Assembly (NCBI GenBank): GCA_023014335.1
Contig: JAECYW010000016.1
Coordinates: forward strand, 806,001-870,000
Source of the DNA: Galerina marginata
Lineage: Eukaryota; Basidiomycota; Agaricomycetes; Agaricales; Galerinaceae
Direction: 5' to 3'
Length of the DNA: 64,000 bases
In this document: positions 1 through 9,435 of the stretch, piece by piece
Layout: the number at the start of each line of letters is the position of its first letter
How positions within the stretch are numbered: position 1 is the first letter of the stretch
Notes under the pieces: generated by a model
What the model saw: the letters and a program-made list of their open reading frames with translations, nothing else
Databases searched by the model: none
Told to the model about the DNA's origin: nothing
Program-made: the position numbers and the translations under genes

Positions 1-1420
1 CCGTAAGTTGCCACAGCTTCATCCTCATCCCTTGTAGTACTGGGGGCTTGTCTTTCAAGGAGTTGAGAAACTCTTCCGATATCAGAGTAACATCCGCGCA
101 GGAATCTAATCGAAGATCTACTAAGCCATTCCTAATCGAGCCTACTTTCCCTCTGACTGACATGACGGATACACCTATGGAGGCAGTTCCCGGGGCTCTT
201 GGTCTGGCTTTGGGAAGACGAATTCTGTCGGGTTTGGGAGGAGGGATTGGTTCGTTATTCTTTTCCCCAGGGAAGTCGTCGTCATCATGGGGAGGAGGTT
301 CACCGGTCTTTGAACTGTCCATTTCCTCTAACAATACCTTCGGGTTTGCTTTGGGCTTGGCTCTAGCCTTCGCATCGTCTTCGTCTTCTACATCCTCTAT
401 TGTGGGCTTCATGTTTCGTGACGGTAGTTCCTCGGTCTTACGCTCGTCTTTCAAGGCGCTTAATGCTGCGTTAAGCGCCATTCGAGCTGCCTCATGAAAA
501 CCCTGCGGAAGAGGATGGGGGTCTTGGTCCGCTCTGAGCTTCAGTTCCTGAGTTATGCGGTGATCTAGCAAAGACGAGTAAGCACTACTGTAGAGGGATT
601 CACATTCGTCATCGTCTACGGAGGTCGAGAGTGATACATTCGCCGTCCGTTTGGTCATCTGCATATTAGAATCATAGTCGGGACATTCTTTGTCCCAGTG
701 ATTCTCGCTGCCGCAAGATTTGCACGGGGAGGGAGGTAGTCTTCCCATTTTTGTTGTGACATGATCATTCTTGGGGTAGGGATACCCACCCTTTGGCGGC
801 GGCCGTTGCCTCTTCTGCAGCGCTTGGAATACGAACTTGGTGGATTGGCTTTCTTCCACGGTTGAATTGACTACTTGTTCGGTTTCCTGCGAGCTATCTT
901 CTTGCAATTCGGACAAATTGGCTCTACGCTTGGTAAGAACTGGATTGTCTCGTTCCTGTTGACGTTGACGCTGATGATCTCCTCCGATTTGTGAGGGGTA
1001 AATCCCTAGTCTCCTTAGATTATATGACAAGTTCTCCGATGTGACCATATGGGAAGTGTCCATTCTTGAAGCGTATAGTAAAGCCTTCTCATGTTCCGTT
1101 ATTTTTGCGTATAGTTGACTGGTGGAAGAGACACTATCTAGATTGATGATAGGCCCCCATGGAATAGGCGCTCTTTTCATAATTAAGAAGACCTCCGTCG
1201 AACTTCCTATGTCAACATTGACGAGCATCCTAGTGTACATGATTCTTCTCATTATAAACTTCGTAGGAGTTTCCGTTTCGTGCCCCAATTGCCTAAACGT
1301 TTGCGACTCGTAGTGACTATTCATTCTCAATTGCCAGGTACGTCCTAAAAATCCTTCTTTAATTCCTTTCAGAAAGGTGAGGTAGTTCGTTTTCATGTAA
1401 GTTTGTTCTTCCGGCGCTAA
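1..1420 (-). pseudogene. Ty3/gypsy Gag C-terminal half, zinc knuckle and start of aspartic protease (split by the KDZ insertion; runs off left edge)
   Basis: Read on the minus strand from 1420 down, one open frame gives a retrotransposon Gag capsid-like segment (it starts MLAPEEQTYMKTNYLTFLKG), then a CCHC zinc knuckle at about 725-684 (C-x2-C-x4-H-x4-C), an acidic/proline-rich linker, and near the left edge a retropepsin-like stretch with the catalytic motif D-S-C-A-D at 92-106. The cysteine in place of the usual glycine of DSGA is visible. No stop is met before position 1, so Pol continues outside the window. The matching N-terminal Gag half lies at 14430-16414 on the same strand, and the two halves meet exactly at the duplicated CATTGAA. 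What I infer is a single Gag-Pol gene broken by the 13-kb transposon. The element was otherwise open at the time, so the insertion may be fairly recent. Confidence 0.88.
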
Positions 1421-1427
1421 CATTGAA
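1421..1427. repeat. Target-site duplication CATTGAA, left copy, of the KDZ transposon
   Basis: CATTGAA stands immediately before the first base of the KDZ element (CACCTG...) and recurs at 14423-14429 immediately after its last base (...GGCTG). The neighbouring bases differ (A versus G), so the duplication is 7 bp, or 8 bp with one mismatch. The Gag frame reads through when one copy is removed with the insert. Confidence 0.9.
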
Positions 1428-1949
1428 CACCTGTAGTTGCTACCTTCATATATCATGTATAGTAAACTGCCATGCACTATGATACGTGTGGCCGGCACAA
1501 TTGCCAACTGCTGCTTTAGGAAGGATCTTACAAATCATGCTGTGGGGTGCCGGAAATGCCGGGGATGGTTAAGAGGGGCCTTTGGGAGGCGGGCAGATGT
1601 GTCAGATGCCGAGGGAGCCGGGTAGAGGAGGGGGAGAACCTGTACAGTGGGCGGGAATGTAAACAAGAAACAAACAAAGCAGCATTAGGCATATTTCTTA
1701 GTAATTCCGCTTTTGGGCGGGAACGGGGCCGTTCGAGGGCGGGGAAAGTTCATATATTGGTTGGTAAATAATACTGGCGCCTAGCGCACCCTTTTGCGCG
1801 CCTCAAAGAGGGCGGGACGGGATGGATTGCGAGCAGAGCATCTGGATGACTCTGGTTGAAATGCCCGAAACGGACGTGTTAAACCCGGGATCAATTCCGA
1901 ACAAGGAACCGACGATCGCGCTCGAAATAGATTATTCTGATGCGATCAC
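1428..1949 (+). repeat. Left terminal inverted repeat of the KDZ transposon
   Basis: These 522 bp match 13901-14422 in inverse orientation, nearly identical through the inner part (for example the stretch around GGCATATTTCTTAGTAATTC and the region near GGCGCCTAGCGCACCC) and more diverged at the outer 45 bp. Similarity fades after the shared TGATGCGATCAC. The outermost bases differ between ends (CACCT here, CAGCC at the other end), so the two termini are distinguishable. No gene is seen in it; small ORFs here are incidental. Confidence 0.9.
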
Positions 1950-2293
1950 TCGTTCCCCGAAATAGATTCCGGTTGTTCTGGGCTCATTCCCCACTTGTTC
2001 TGGTTCTCCTGCACGCGGGGGGCGTTTCCTTGACCCGGGTTGACTGCTATGTACGATGTTTATATAGTACTATCCAATGAATACAGTTATAAAGCCCCAG
2101 AACGACTGTAAGGGGTGGATGCACAACGGTGAACTCAGATGACCCTCAAGTGCGATCTAAAGATACATTCACACCCACGGACTCACAAGCAAGATAAAGG
2201 GGGGGGCCAGGCAGCAATATATTCGTCTATACGTAGGTACAATGTATAACGACGGGCCAAGAGGGTCACGCGAAAGGTAGGAGGGCCTCGAAC
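1950..2293. other. Subterminal non-coding stretch of the KDZ element
   Basis: Between the left TIR and the stop of the minus-strand cargo gene lies about 340 bp with no supported gene. It holds an AT-rich TATATAGTACTATCC patch near 2060 and a run of G near 2200. It probably contains the 3' end of the 2294-4696 transcript and subterminal sequence. Confidence 0.5.
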
Positions 2294-4696
2294 TCACTCC
2301 GCAATCCGAACAACCTGTGTGACGGCGGCAAGGCAGTCGTCAACAATGGTGATCCAACGGGCGCGGTCGACAGCGGAATCCCGAACGTGCAATCCCCAGA
2401 AGAAGAGGGCAGCCAACAGACTAAGAAGTCCGTTGAGCCCCGGCTTCCTGAGCACCTCCCAATCTCCTTCACTGTCCTCCACAGCATGGCCTTCCTCAGC
2501 CTCGACACGCCACTCAGGTTGAAGCGCCGTCCACCACGCGCCGAATTCCCTCTCAAACTTGGCGAGATCCCGGATGATAGGTCGCCAAGCGGGAGACCGT
2601 GCCCGCTGAATCCACTCCTTTATGACAACCGGGCGGCCAGTAGCCGACAACTTCGAGCGCTCCTTGTATGCTTCCTTGGCTTCAAAAGCTACCCAAAGCG
2701 CGACCAATTCCATCCAACGCGGGCCCAAGTTTCCACTGTCGACTTGAAGCATCGACAATGCCGAGTGGAACCATTTCGGGGCCGCCGAGGGTGCCTTAAC
2801 GCCCAGCACAGCAGCAGGAGGGCCAGAAGATTTGGCAGTGGCTTTTGTTGCTGCCGTCCTTGGTCGCGATGTACGACGAGACCCCGCGACAGAAGGACGA
2901 CCAGCAGCCGGTGCTGTCGAAGCAGCAGGCTGGTTACGTTTCGTGCAAGGCCTCTTGGATGTCGTCGACTCAAGCCCTTCCTCCCCTGATCTCTTCTTCC
3001 CTGTCGCAGTCGGTGGAGCCGAAAGGATGGGCACGGGATTGACGATAGGCAAAGGTGGTGGAGACGCGACGGGCGAAGGTGGTGGAGACGCGATGGGCGA
3101 AGGTGGAGGAGACGCCGCAGGCGAAGGTGGTGGAAACTCGACAGGCGGAGGAGATAGTGACGTGGCAGGTGAAGATCGGGACAAGCCAGGCGAAGAGGCC
3201 CGGGAAACGGGTGGAGAAGGAGCCTGAGAAGGAGCCTGAGAAGGAGCACGCGATGGAGGTGCGGAAGGTGCTTGTGCTGACGCAGACGCAGTTGCAGTCG
3301 ACGCACGATCCGCGAGCCGTGCGAGCCCAACACCGACTGTGTTGACTAGGTCTGCGCTGGGTCGTAGGACAGGGGCTTGCTCGGATGCTACGGTCGAAGA
3401 TCGGGTGTTGATGGAGCCTGAAAACCCAAGGGAATCGAAATTCGCGCCGTCGGCTTCGATGTCCATTGAGGAGACGCCATCGATGCCGCCTTCAGTCAGC
3501 ATCATCCTCGCACGACACTCCTCAGGAGCTGAATTCTGGTATTAGAAGAGAAACCAAAGAGTGAGATAGAACAAAACTTACAATAGCACTTTTGCAGAAA
3601 GGTTCCATAGACAGGGAGGATGACGCTCCTGTATCGTACCCGTTCCGCTCTCCCGAAATTCATCTTCACGTCGCCGGTCGTGGTCCCAGAGTGAAGGCTA
3701 GTATTCCAAGTCAGGGAGTGGTTAAAAGAAATGCAGGAGATACGAAAACGTACCTGATTACGTTCAGGCGCCCTTCATGCGCTGGCTCCGGACCACCAGC
3801 AATCAATGTTGCCTTCCAACCAGTGGCTTCACAAATAAGATCCAAGAACGGCTGCGCAAAACCGACAAGAGTTTCGATACATCTACGGCAGGAGTATGAG
3901 TAAACTCGAAGATATAAAGTGACTCTATGCGTACCGTTGACGATCAGCGGGCTCTTTAGATGGATCGGCCTGCGTCTCGGTCGTCCAAACCGCGAGAGCA
4001 GCATCGTGATCCGCCTGCGCCTGATTGGCCCACTCATCCCGTTCTTCACTAGGCAACGCATAGAACATCTCCCTGGCCACATTTTCCCGCAACTTCGCCA
4101 ATCCAGCGCGGGAAGTTCCCCTTTCCAAGACCAAACGTCGGACTTCGGCTTCGATTACTGGAGCCTGCGTACGGCGCCAGGTATTTGTTGATGATCTCAT
4201 GCGAGGGCGAGCGATAGACGTGCCAGTAAGTCGATGAAGCAGAACGCGGTATGGGTTAGACAAGCCGCTGTCCTTCGGATCCATGTCGTTGTCTTTCATG
4301 TACTGATACGCGTGCCACCGTTTTATTTGCTGTTTGCGGGTAAGCCAGGATCCAAACAAATCTAAACTGATGATTACTCACCGCCTTCCGGTAAACAAAG
4401 GTTTTCCGTCTTTCCTCCACCTCCTCCAGAGCGGCTGCATATGCTTCCTCACTCAGAACGTCTTCATCTGGGGCCATGCGATCGGGGTCCGGCGCTTCAT
4501 CATCCACGGCTGCAAGGAACTCTGCCGTGGGTTCCTCCCCATGCGGAAGGTCAACAGGAAACCTTTTGAAGTAACGCCGCTGGATAATAGCCAAAGCATC
4601 CGCAGCGAACCCCCCTTTGACGCCCTCGCTGTAGGCTGGTTTCTCGTCCGTCATGAAAGCTCGCCGCACGCCCAGGAATGCTCCTGGATTAACCAT
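2294..4696 (-). CDS. Five-exon KDZ cargo gene with a Trp-rich C-terminal domain, function unknown
   Basis: Exons as read: 4696-4382, 4329-3935, 3882-3754, 3697-3582, 3528-2294, all with GT-AG introns, giving an uninterrupted frame of about 624 aa. The start is the ATG at 4696, the first in frame. The N-half contains a helical, basic segment (around EVRRLVLERGTSRAGLAKLR) loosely like an HMG-box-type fold. A middle block reads LHSGTTTGDVKMNFGRAERV. A long Pro/Ser/Ala-rich linker with repeated SPPPSP follows, and a C-terminal block has conserved-looking tryptophans (ARSPAWRPIIRDLAKF, FGAWWTALQPEW). I recall this combination as a lineage-expanded agaricomycete protein found near KDZ transposases, but no enzyme motif is evident. 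Its place inside the transposon, divergent from the 5200-7100 gene, argues for cargo or an accessory DNA-binding role. Function is inference only. Confidence 0.75.
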
Positions 4697-5199
4697 TGTA
4701 ATCTAAACTATCCAGTAAGTTCCTTTTTGGCCATAGAAAAAATCAATGTGCTAACCTTTGTCAAATTAAGAAAGAAATCAGCTTCGGGAAAGCCAGGTGA
4801 GTATCCGTATGGTCCGAGAGCGGTCCGCTGCTAATTAAAGTTGTATAGAATATAACGGCCGTCTAGAATGTACAGTAAGTATCCCTTCGTCAAAAACAAA
4901 GACATAAGCGCTCACCAAAGTTGAATTATGCAGTGAACAGGCTTCTGAAAGCGAGGCAGGTATCAGTAAAGGCCGAGAACGGTACGTTCGAAGCGAAGGA
5001 CGAGGAAGCAAAGGACGTGTCAAGAAAATTATTGGACGCAGTGAACTGGCTTCTGAAAGCGAGGCAGGTATCAGTAAAGGCCGAGAGCGATACGTTCGAA
5101 GCGAGGGATGAGTCAAGAAAATTATTGGAGGTCTAAGTAGTCCAGTAAGTGTCGGACCCGATCGGGCGGAAAAGCAAACTGACGATCGTTAAATTATAG
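4697..5199 (+). other. Divergent intergenic region with possible 5' micro-exons of the next gene
   Basis: Several donor-like GTAAGT/GTGAGT sites and acceptor-like AAATTAAG, AATTAAAG, CACCAAAG and AATTATAG sites alternate between about 4715 and 5199 on the plus strand. This suggests short 5' exons of the 5200-7100 gene. I could not establish a start codon or a continuous frame, so no exon is claimed here. The divergent ATG of the minus-strand cargo gene is at 4696, so this stretch must hold promoters for both. Confidence 0.4.
4929..5134. repeat. Two-copy tandem repeat of about 100-120 bp
   Basis: The block starting GTGAACAGGCTTCTGAAAGC at about 4932 recurs at about 5040 as GTGAACTGGCTTCTGAAAGC. 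It continues through AGGCAGGTATCAGTAAAGGC and ends in AAGAAAATTATTGGA in both copies. The first copy has an extra GAGGAAGCAAAGGACGTG-like segment. It lies where 5' exons of the plus-strand cargo gene are suspected. It may be a duplicated exon or a simple tandem duplication. Confidence 0.75.
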
Positions 5200-7100
5200 C
5201 ATTACGGAACAAGGATCCAAGTTCAATATATCCCTTACGGCCATTACGCCCCTATTCCACGCAATCTTCCTAGATCAAACCTATTCGTTCGTGTTTCGGC
5301 GACGTGTCAGGGTGGGACGACCTAGGCAGCATATTTTCACCTACGCAAAACGTTTTGTGGAGTCATGGACTGGTTTTCGACTGTGTGGCGTAGGCAAACA
5401 CGACCATTATATGATGAACCGTTACCTGTAAGTCGGCGCATACTCTGATTTGCTTGACCCTTGACCTGATTTATGATAAAAGGCCGCTTTGCTTCGTATA
5501 CAACCGTCAGTTCAAAAGACTACCCCCCCAAAGCAATCATTCAGTTCATGGCTCACCCCAACCGTAGCGAAACCCCCCCTTTAATATTTCCATCCTCTCC
5601 AGAAGAGCCGGCCCCCGGTGGAAACCGTCGCCGTAACTCTCTCCCCTCTTGTAAGTCAATAATGCCGATCGATCATACGATTATTTCGCTGATAATCAAT
5701 TCAGCGTTCGATGACGACGGCGCCGATACCAACCCCAATATATCTAGTGTTCTGGCGCCCCACCCATCCACCATGCGACAACCGGAGGGAACCTTCACTG
5801 AATACATCAGTGTTATAAGGAGCTGGGAAGTCGGTATATTCACCGACAGGTACGTTGTTATCACTGCTGTCGATATTTCTTACTTATTCCCGATTTCAGG
5901 CAGATAGCAGAGTCTCGCCTCGGCGGGATAGCGGGCGGTGGCGAGGGGCACTGTACCGTGACCTGGGGGTCCGCCTTCAGATACTACTCCATCTGTTACT
6001 ACGCGGGTACCGTCGTCATCGCTCGCAAATTGTTTGATGTACCAGGGGTGCTAAACCTCACATCGAGCCCTGCCACAGGAACTCCCTCCCACCCTTTCCC
6101 CGTTACTTCCAGCCCTGCCACTGGCACTCCTACTCATCCCTACGGCGTCTCCTCCAGCCCCCTGCATAGCCCGTTCTCTTCACAAGCAAGCAGTGGGTCC
6201 ACGCCGATCCATGGTTTATTTGCGTACTCCCTGGCCTCTCCTACTCCTTCTGGCACGGGCACACCTACCCACCCCTACGTCCTTCACTCCAGCCCTAGCT
6301 TCGGTCTCGCTCATCATCAAGCAACCACTGGACTCCGAAGCATATCCGCTTCCTTTGCACCCGCCCTCTCTCAAGGATCCCCGACGCCTGCTTCTCGAAC
6401 CCGCCCATTCTTACTTCAAGCACCGCCAGCCATGCCCACGGAGCTCACCAGCATCGTCCCCGCTGCTCCAATTGGTTCATCTGCGACGCCTGCCGCCCCA
6501 ATCTTTTTGCCGACCATCCTCACCAACACCAACCCTACTGCGCCGAGCCGTGACACTGCAGCTCCGCCAGCAGTTTCAACCGGCCCTCCGGCCTTCTTAC
6601 CTTCCATCCTCACTAACACCAATCCTATCAATGCTCTGGTCCCCCTCGTCGTCTATGTCTCTTCCGATTCCGAATCAGAATCAGGACCTATCCCTCACGC
6701 CCCTCGACTTGCTGGTTACCGCTCCGCCTCCGCTCGCTTGGCTCAAGATGGGAGTACTGGACCAATCATTCCATCCGCTGCCACTGCTGGCCCAACCATC
6801 GCGACTCCGCCACGCCGGATTGTTTTCGTAGCAGATTCCGACTCTGAAGACTATGCTGTCAAAACTCCCCTAGTTGCAAGACTCCCTCGCTACCCCTCTG
6901 CCTCCGTGCATTTTAGTCGTGGCGGAAGATCAACGCGCGCCAACACCGCGACGCCAACCAACACTGCCACTCCGGGTCCAGGTGGAAACGCCCCGCACCG
7001 CACCTCTTCCCTTATTGTCGAGCCCGACTCGGAAGAACTCAGGTGCTCGGATGTTGAGGACGGCGACTATGTAGATGTTGATATGGTCCTCTCCCAGTAA
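5200..7100 (+). CDS. KDZ cargo gene, Pro/Ser/Thr-rich protein, function unknown (5' end not resolved)
   Basis: Exons that keep frame: 5200-5427, 5511-5650, 5705-5849, 5900-7100, with GT-AG introns between. The first encodes a conserved-looking module (TYAKRFVESWTGFRLCGVGK then HDHYMMNRYL). The junction of exons 3 and 4 gives RQIAESRLGGIAGGGEGHCT followed by VTWGSAFRYYSICYYAG, which looks like a folded domain. The rest is low-complexity with repeats of the type SPATGTPTHPY and two acidic serine patches (SSDSESESG, VADSDSEDYA), ending in an acidic tail and TAA at 7098-7100. The start codon should lie in short exons upstream (4700-5199) or this piece is 5' truncated. No known enzyme motif. It is a cargo protein of the KDZ element by position; role unknown. 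Confidence 0.65.
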
Positions 7101-7272
7101 AAAAAAAACCGGCCCTTCTGTGATACACATTATGCCCTAGCCTTCATGTAAATAGTCTAACCCCACTTCACTCAATACAATGTGTCTGTTTAATGGATAT
7201 TGTGCTACGGCCTTCAACCCAATGGGTCAGAAAAAAACACACTTTTTAGGCTACGTAAAGAATCAAAATGGG

Positions 7273-7741
7273 TCAGACCGAGGCCATCATCTCCTGATAG
7301 TCGATCTCATCTCGTTCTCGTTCCATTTCCCGCTTCTTTTGAATGCTGATGGCCACATGTTAGCAAATCGTGAATTGTTTGATAACCAAAGCAACATACC
7401 GGTACTGCCAAGACTCCGTTTTCAGCTTCAGTTTGTTAGCCGCACGATAACGCGCTTGTGCCAATCGATGTCGCGCGCGGTGGGTTTCGACGTCTTCGAG
7501 TGTTCGAGACTCTTTGAGCCTGTTGGTCCATATAAAAAGGAAGCTGAGAAAATATATTTTAAATTTGGCTAACCGTTCTGCCCGAGAGCGAGCCTTTTGA
7601 CGCTCCGTTTCCAAATGGCTAAATAGGGCATTGTAACTTGTTAGTACTTAATATGAGGGAATGACTTGATTAGACATACGCTGCATAATACTTCTTTTGG
7701 GACACCCGTTTGCGTTCTCTGATAGAGAGGTTGGCGGCCAT
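7273..7741 (-). CDS. Small basic KDZ cargo protein, function unknown
   Basis: Start ATG at 7741 (MAANLSIRERKRVSQKKYYA). A first intron begins at 7679 and ends before 7618. A probable second one (donor GTTAGC, acceptor CAACAG) and a third (donor GTATGT at 7399, acceptor TTCAAAAG) lead to a terminal exon KREMERERDEIDYQEMMASV and stop at 7273-7275. The predicted product is about 95 aa, strongly basic and helical, rich in Arg/Lys/Glu with repeats like HRARHRLAQARYRAANKLK. It resembles the short bZIP-like or coiled-coil proteins common beside agaricomycete transposons. I cannot name a family. It is convergent with the 5200-7100 gene. Second-intron boundaries are uncertain because the frame also reads through. 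Confidence 0.55.
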
Positions 7742-7779
7742 TGACAGGTGAGAAATGAAGAGGGTTTGTCCGGAGTCTT

Positions 7780-9250
7780 ATAAGGCAATGAGTCGTCCTT
7801 ATTGGTCATGGATGTGATCGGCACGCGGATCTACCGCCAAAGGTCGAAGGCAAGAAATGCTGAGACTGGAATATAAACCTATTATAATGCAAATGAGCCT
7901 GGCTAGGTAAGAAGCATTCAATTTAACAAGCCAGACTCCAAACCATGTAAGTAATCGGAGAGAGCAAATATGATTTAGGTAGGTATGTGTATTGTTAGGC
8001 AGGAACTGGACGTGATATTAGTATCCACACTTGTTTGTCAAGTTATAACTTTCCACTTTCATTTGAAGCCCAATATAAACTATCTATTTGGTCTTAAGAT
8101 GTTGTTAATTAGCTACTTAGGTCTTTAATTGGAGGCCTAGTCCCTTAGAATGTTGTAGAACACAACTGTAGATTTAAGGGTCTCACGAAATCACCTCTTT
8201 CACTAACTTGACCGCGATCTTTCAATTCTCGTCTGTTCCGGGTCTCAAAATTTGGAGATCCGGCGTCTAATATATCTTGTAAATACATTTTTGGACCTGT
8301 ATGGGTTATCGCCCATGATTCACGGCTATCCTCGCACAACCTTCCTAACATCTGATTGCATCTGCAGGACACCGGCAATGAAGGCCCGCCATTGAAACTC
8401 CGTGTCTTTGTTGTTGCGTTCGCATGTTCATCCTCTCCAAATCCTCTTCAATCTGGATTTCCTCTTTCAAACATTCAAAGTTCGGGGTCGCACTTTTGGG
8501 AACACTGGAAGCCACCCTAGCAGGTAAGATATTCGCCCTTAAAGTGCCTCTCTTATAACCTACTCACATTCTTTAGTTTAGTCCTCAATGCGAAAACGCC
8601 GCCTTTGCCAGCTGGATACCCCGCAGGGAATTCGCGAGTGAAGGAGGTGCTGGCCCGCGGTATCTTATCATCGCCGTGCCGTCGCCGATGTTGGGTAACC
8701 ATAGCCGCCTTTCTGGCGCTCGCGGTCCATTGAGAAAGGCCTGCTTCCATGACCCATTCCACCTGCATCCGCCCTCACTTGTCCCACTGTCAGGCTTGCA
8801 CACTCAATAATCCGTGTGCTTCCCAGGCTGGAGAACTGTACGCTTCCATTTCAACCTTCCTAGCTATACGCTTGAAGCGCCATTCGTATGTTCTCCATTC
8901 TATCATCAATGAACCTCTTCTAAGATTGACCTAGTTCCTGCATTTCAGCATGTTCATTTCGCCTCAAGATTGGACGTTTCTCTCCACCTGCCGGTTGTTA
9001 GCTCGCTCTAGAGCTGCATAGCGCAGTCATTCACCCTAGTGTTAGGCCTGTCTCCACGCCTACCGCTCTTTGGGTCGCTCTATGGATGAATTTCGACCAC
9101 ATTCCACACCCATTCGCCCTCAGTTTGGATTCATCTTCCCACCTACGACTCCTTGGGTTGTTCTATGACGTGCATTTCATCAGCTCTGGCCTTCCGTCCA
9201 TTTCAATATCCCATTAATCCCGCTCCATCCGTCGTTTTAATCCATTACAC
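7780..9250. other. About 1.5 kb of KDZ element without a supported gene
   Basis: No frame with coding character and splice support was found. From about 8840 to 9240 there are loosely repeated phrases built on TTGGGT(C/T)G(C/T)TCTATG and CCATTTC, which suggests degenerate tandem repeats. The stretch probably contains upstream regulatory sequence of the transposase and the 5' flank of the small minus-strand gene. Confidence 0.45.
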
Positions 9251-9266
9251 TGAAGCACGACGGCAG

Positions 9267-9274
9267 TATAAATA
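9267..9274 (+). promoter_or_regulatory. TATA-like box (TATAAATA) upstream of the KDZ transposase
   Basis: TATAAATA lies 162 bp before the transposase ATG (9436), in an otherwise mixed-composition stretch, followed by a pyrimidine-rich leader. A 5' UTR intron is possible (GTGAGT at about 9371, AG before 9430). It is a good candidate for the core promoter. Confidence 0.5.
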
Positions 9275-9435
9275 CCCTTGGAAACTACTGGACAGAGGCA
9301 ACAAAGAGTTTCCCTCTCTTTGAACTCTAGCCTTCCTACCTTCTGACTTTCTTGAAATCCTTGATTTGTTGTGAGTTTTTATCTTATCGTTTATTATTTT
9401 CTCACGTCGCTGATCAACAACTAAAGGCCATTGAC

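Noticed and set aside
48..497. 149-aa plus-strand ORF at the left edge
   Set aside because: It is the antisense shadow of the gypsy Gag-protease frame, which has a zinc knuckle and DSCAD on the minus strand.
1428..1949. Idea that the 522-bp inverted repeats are LTRs of the gypsy element
   Set aside because: They are inverted relative to each other, lie in the middle of gag and are flanked by a 7-bp duplication; LTRs would be direct repeats at the outer ends.
2689..3333. His/Leu/Arg-rich minus-strand ORF and several plus-strand ORFs over 2266-3545
   Set aside because: Out-of-frame readings of the Pro/Ser-rich linker of the cargo gene 2294-4696.
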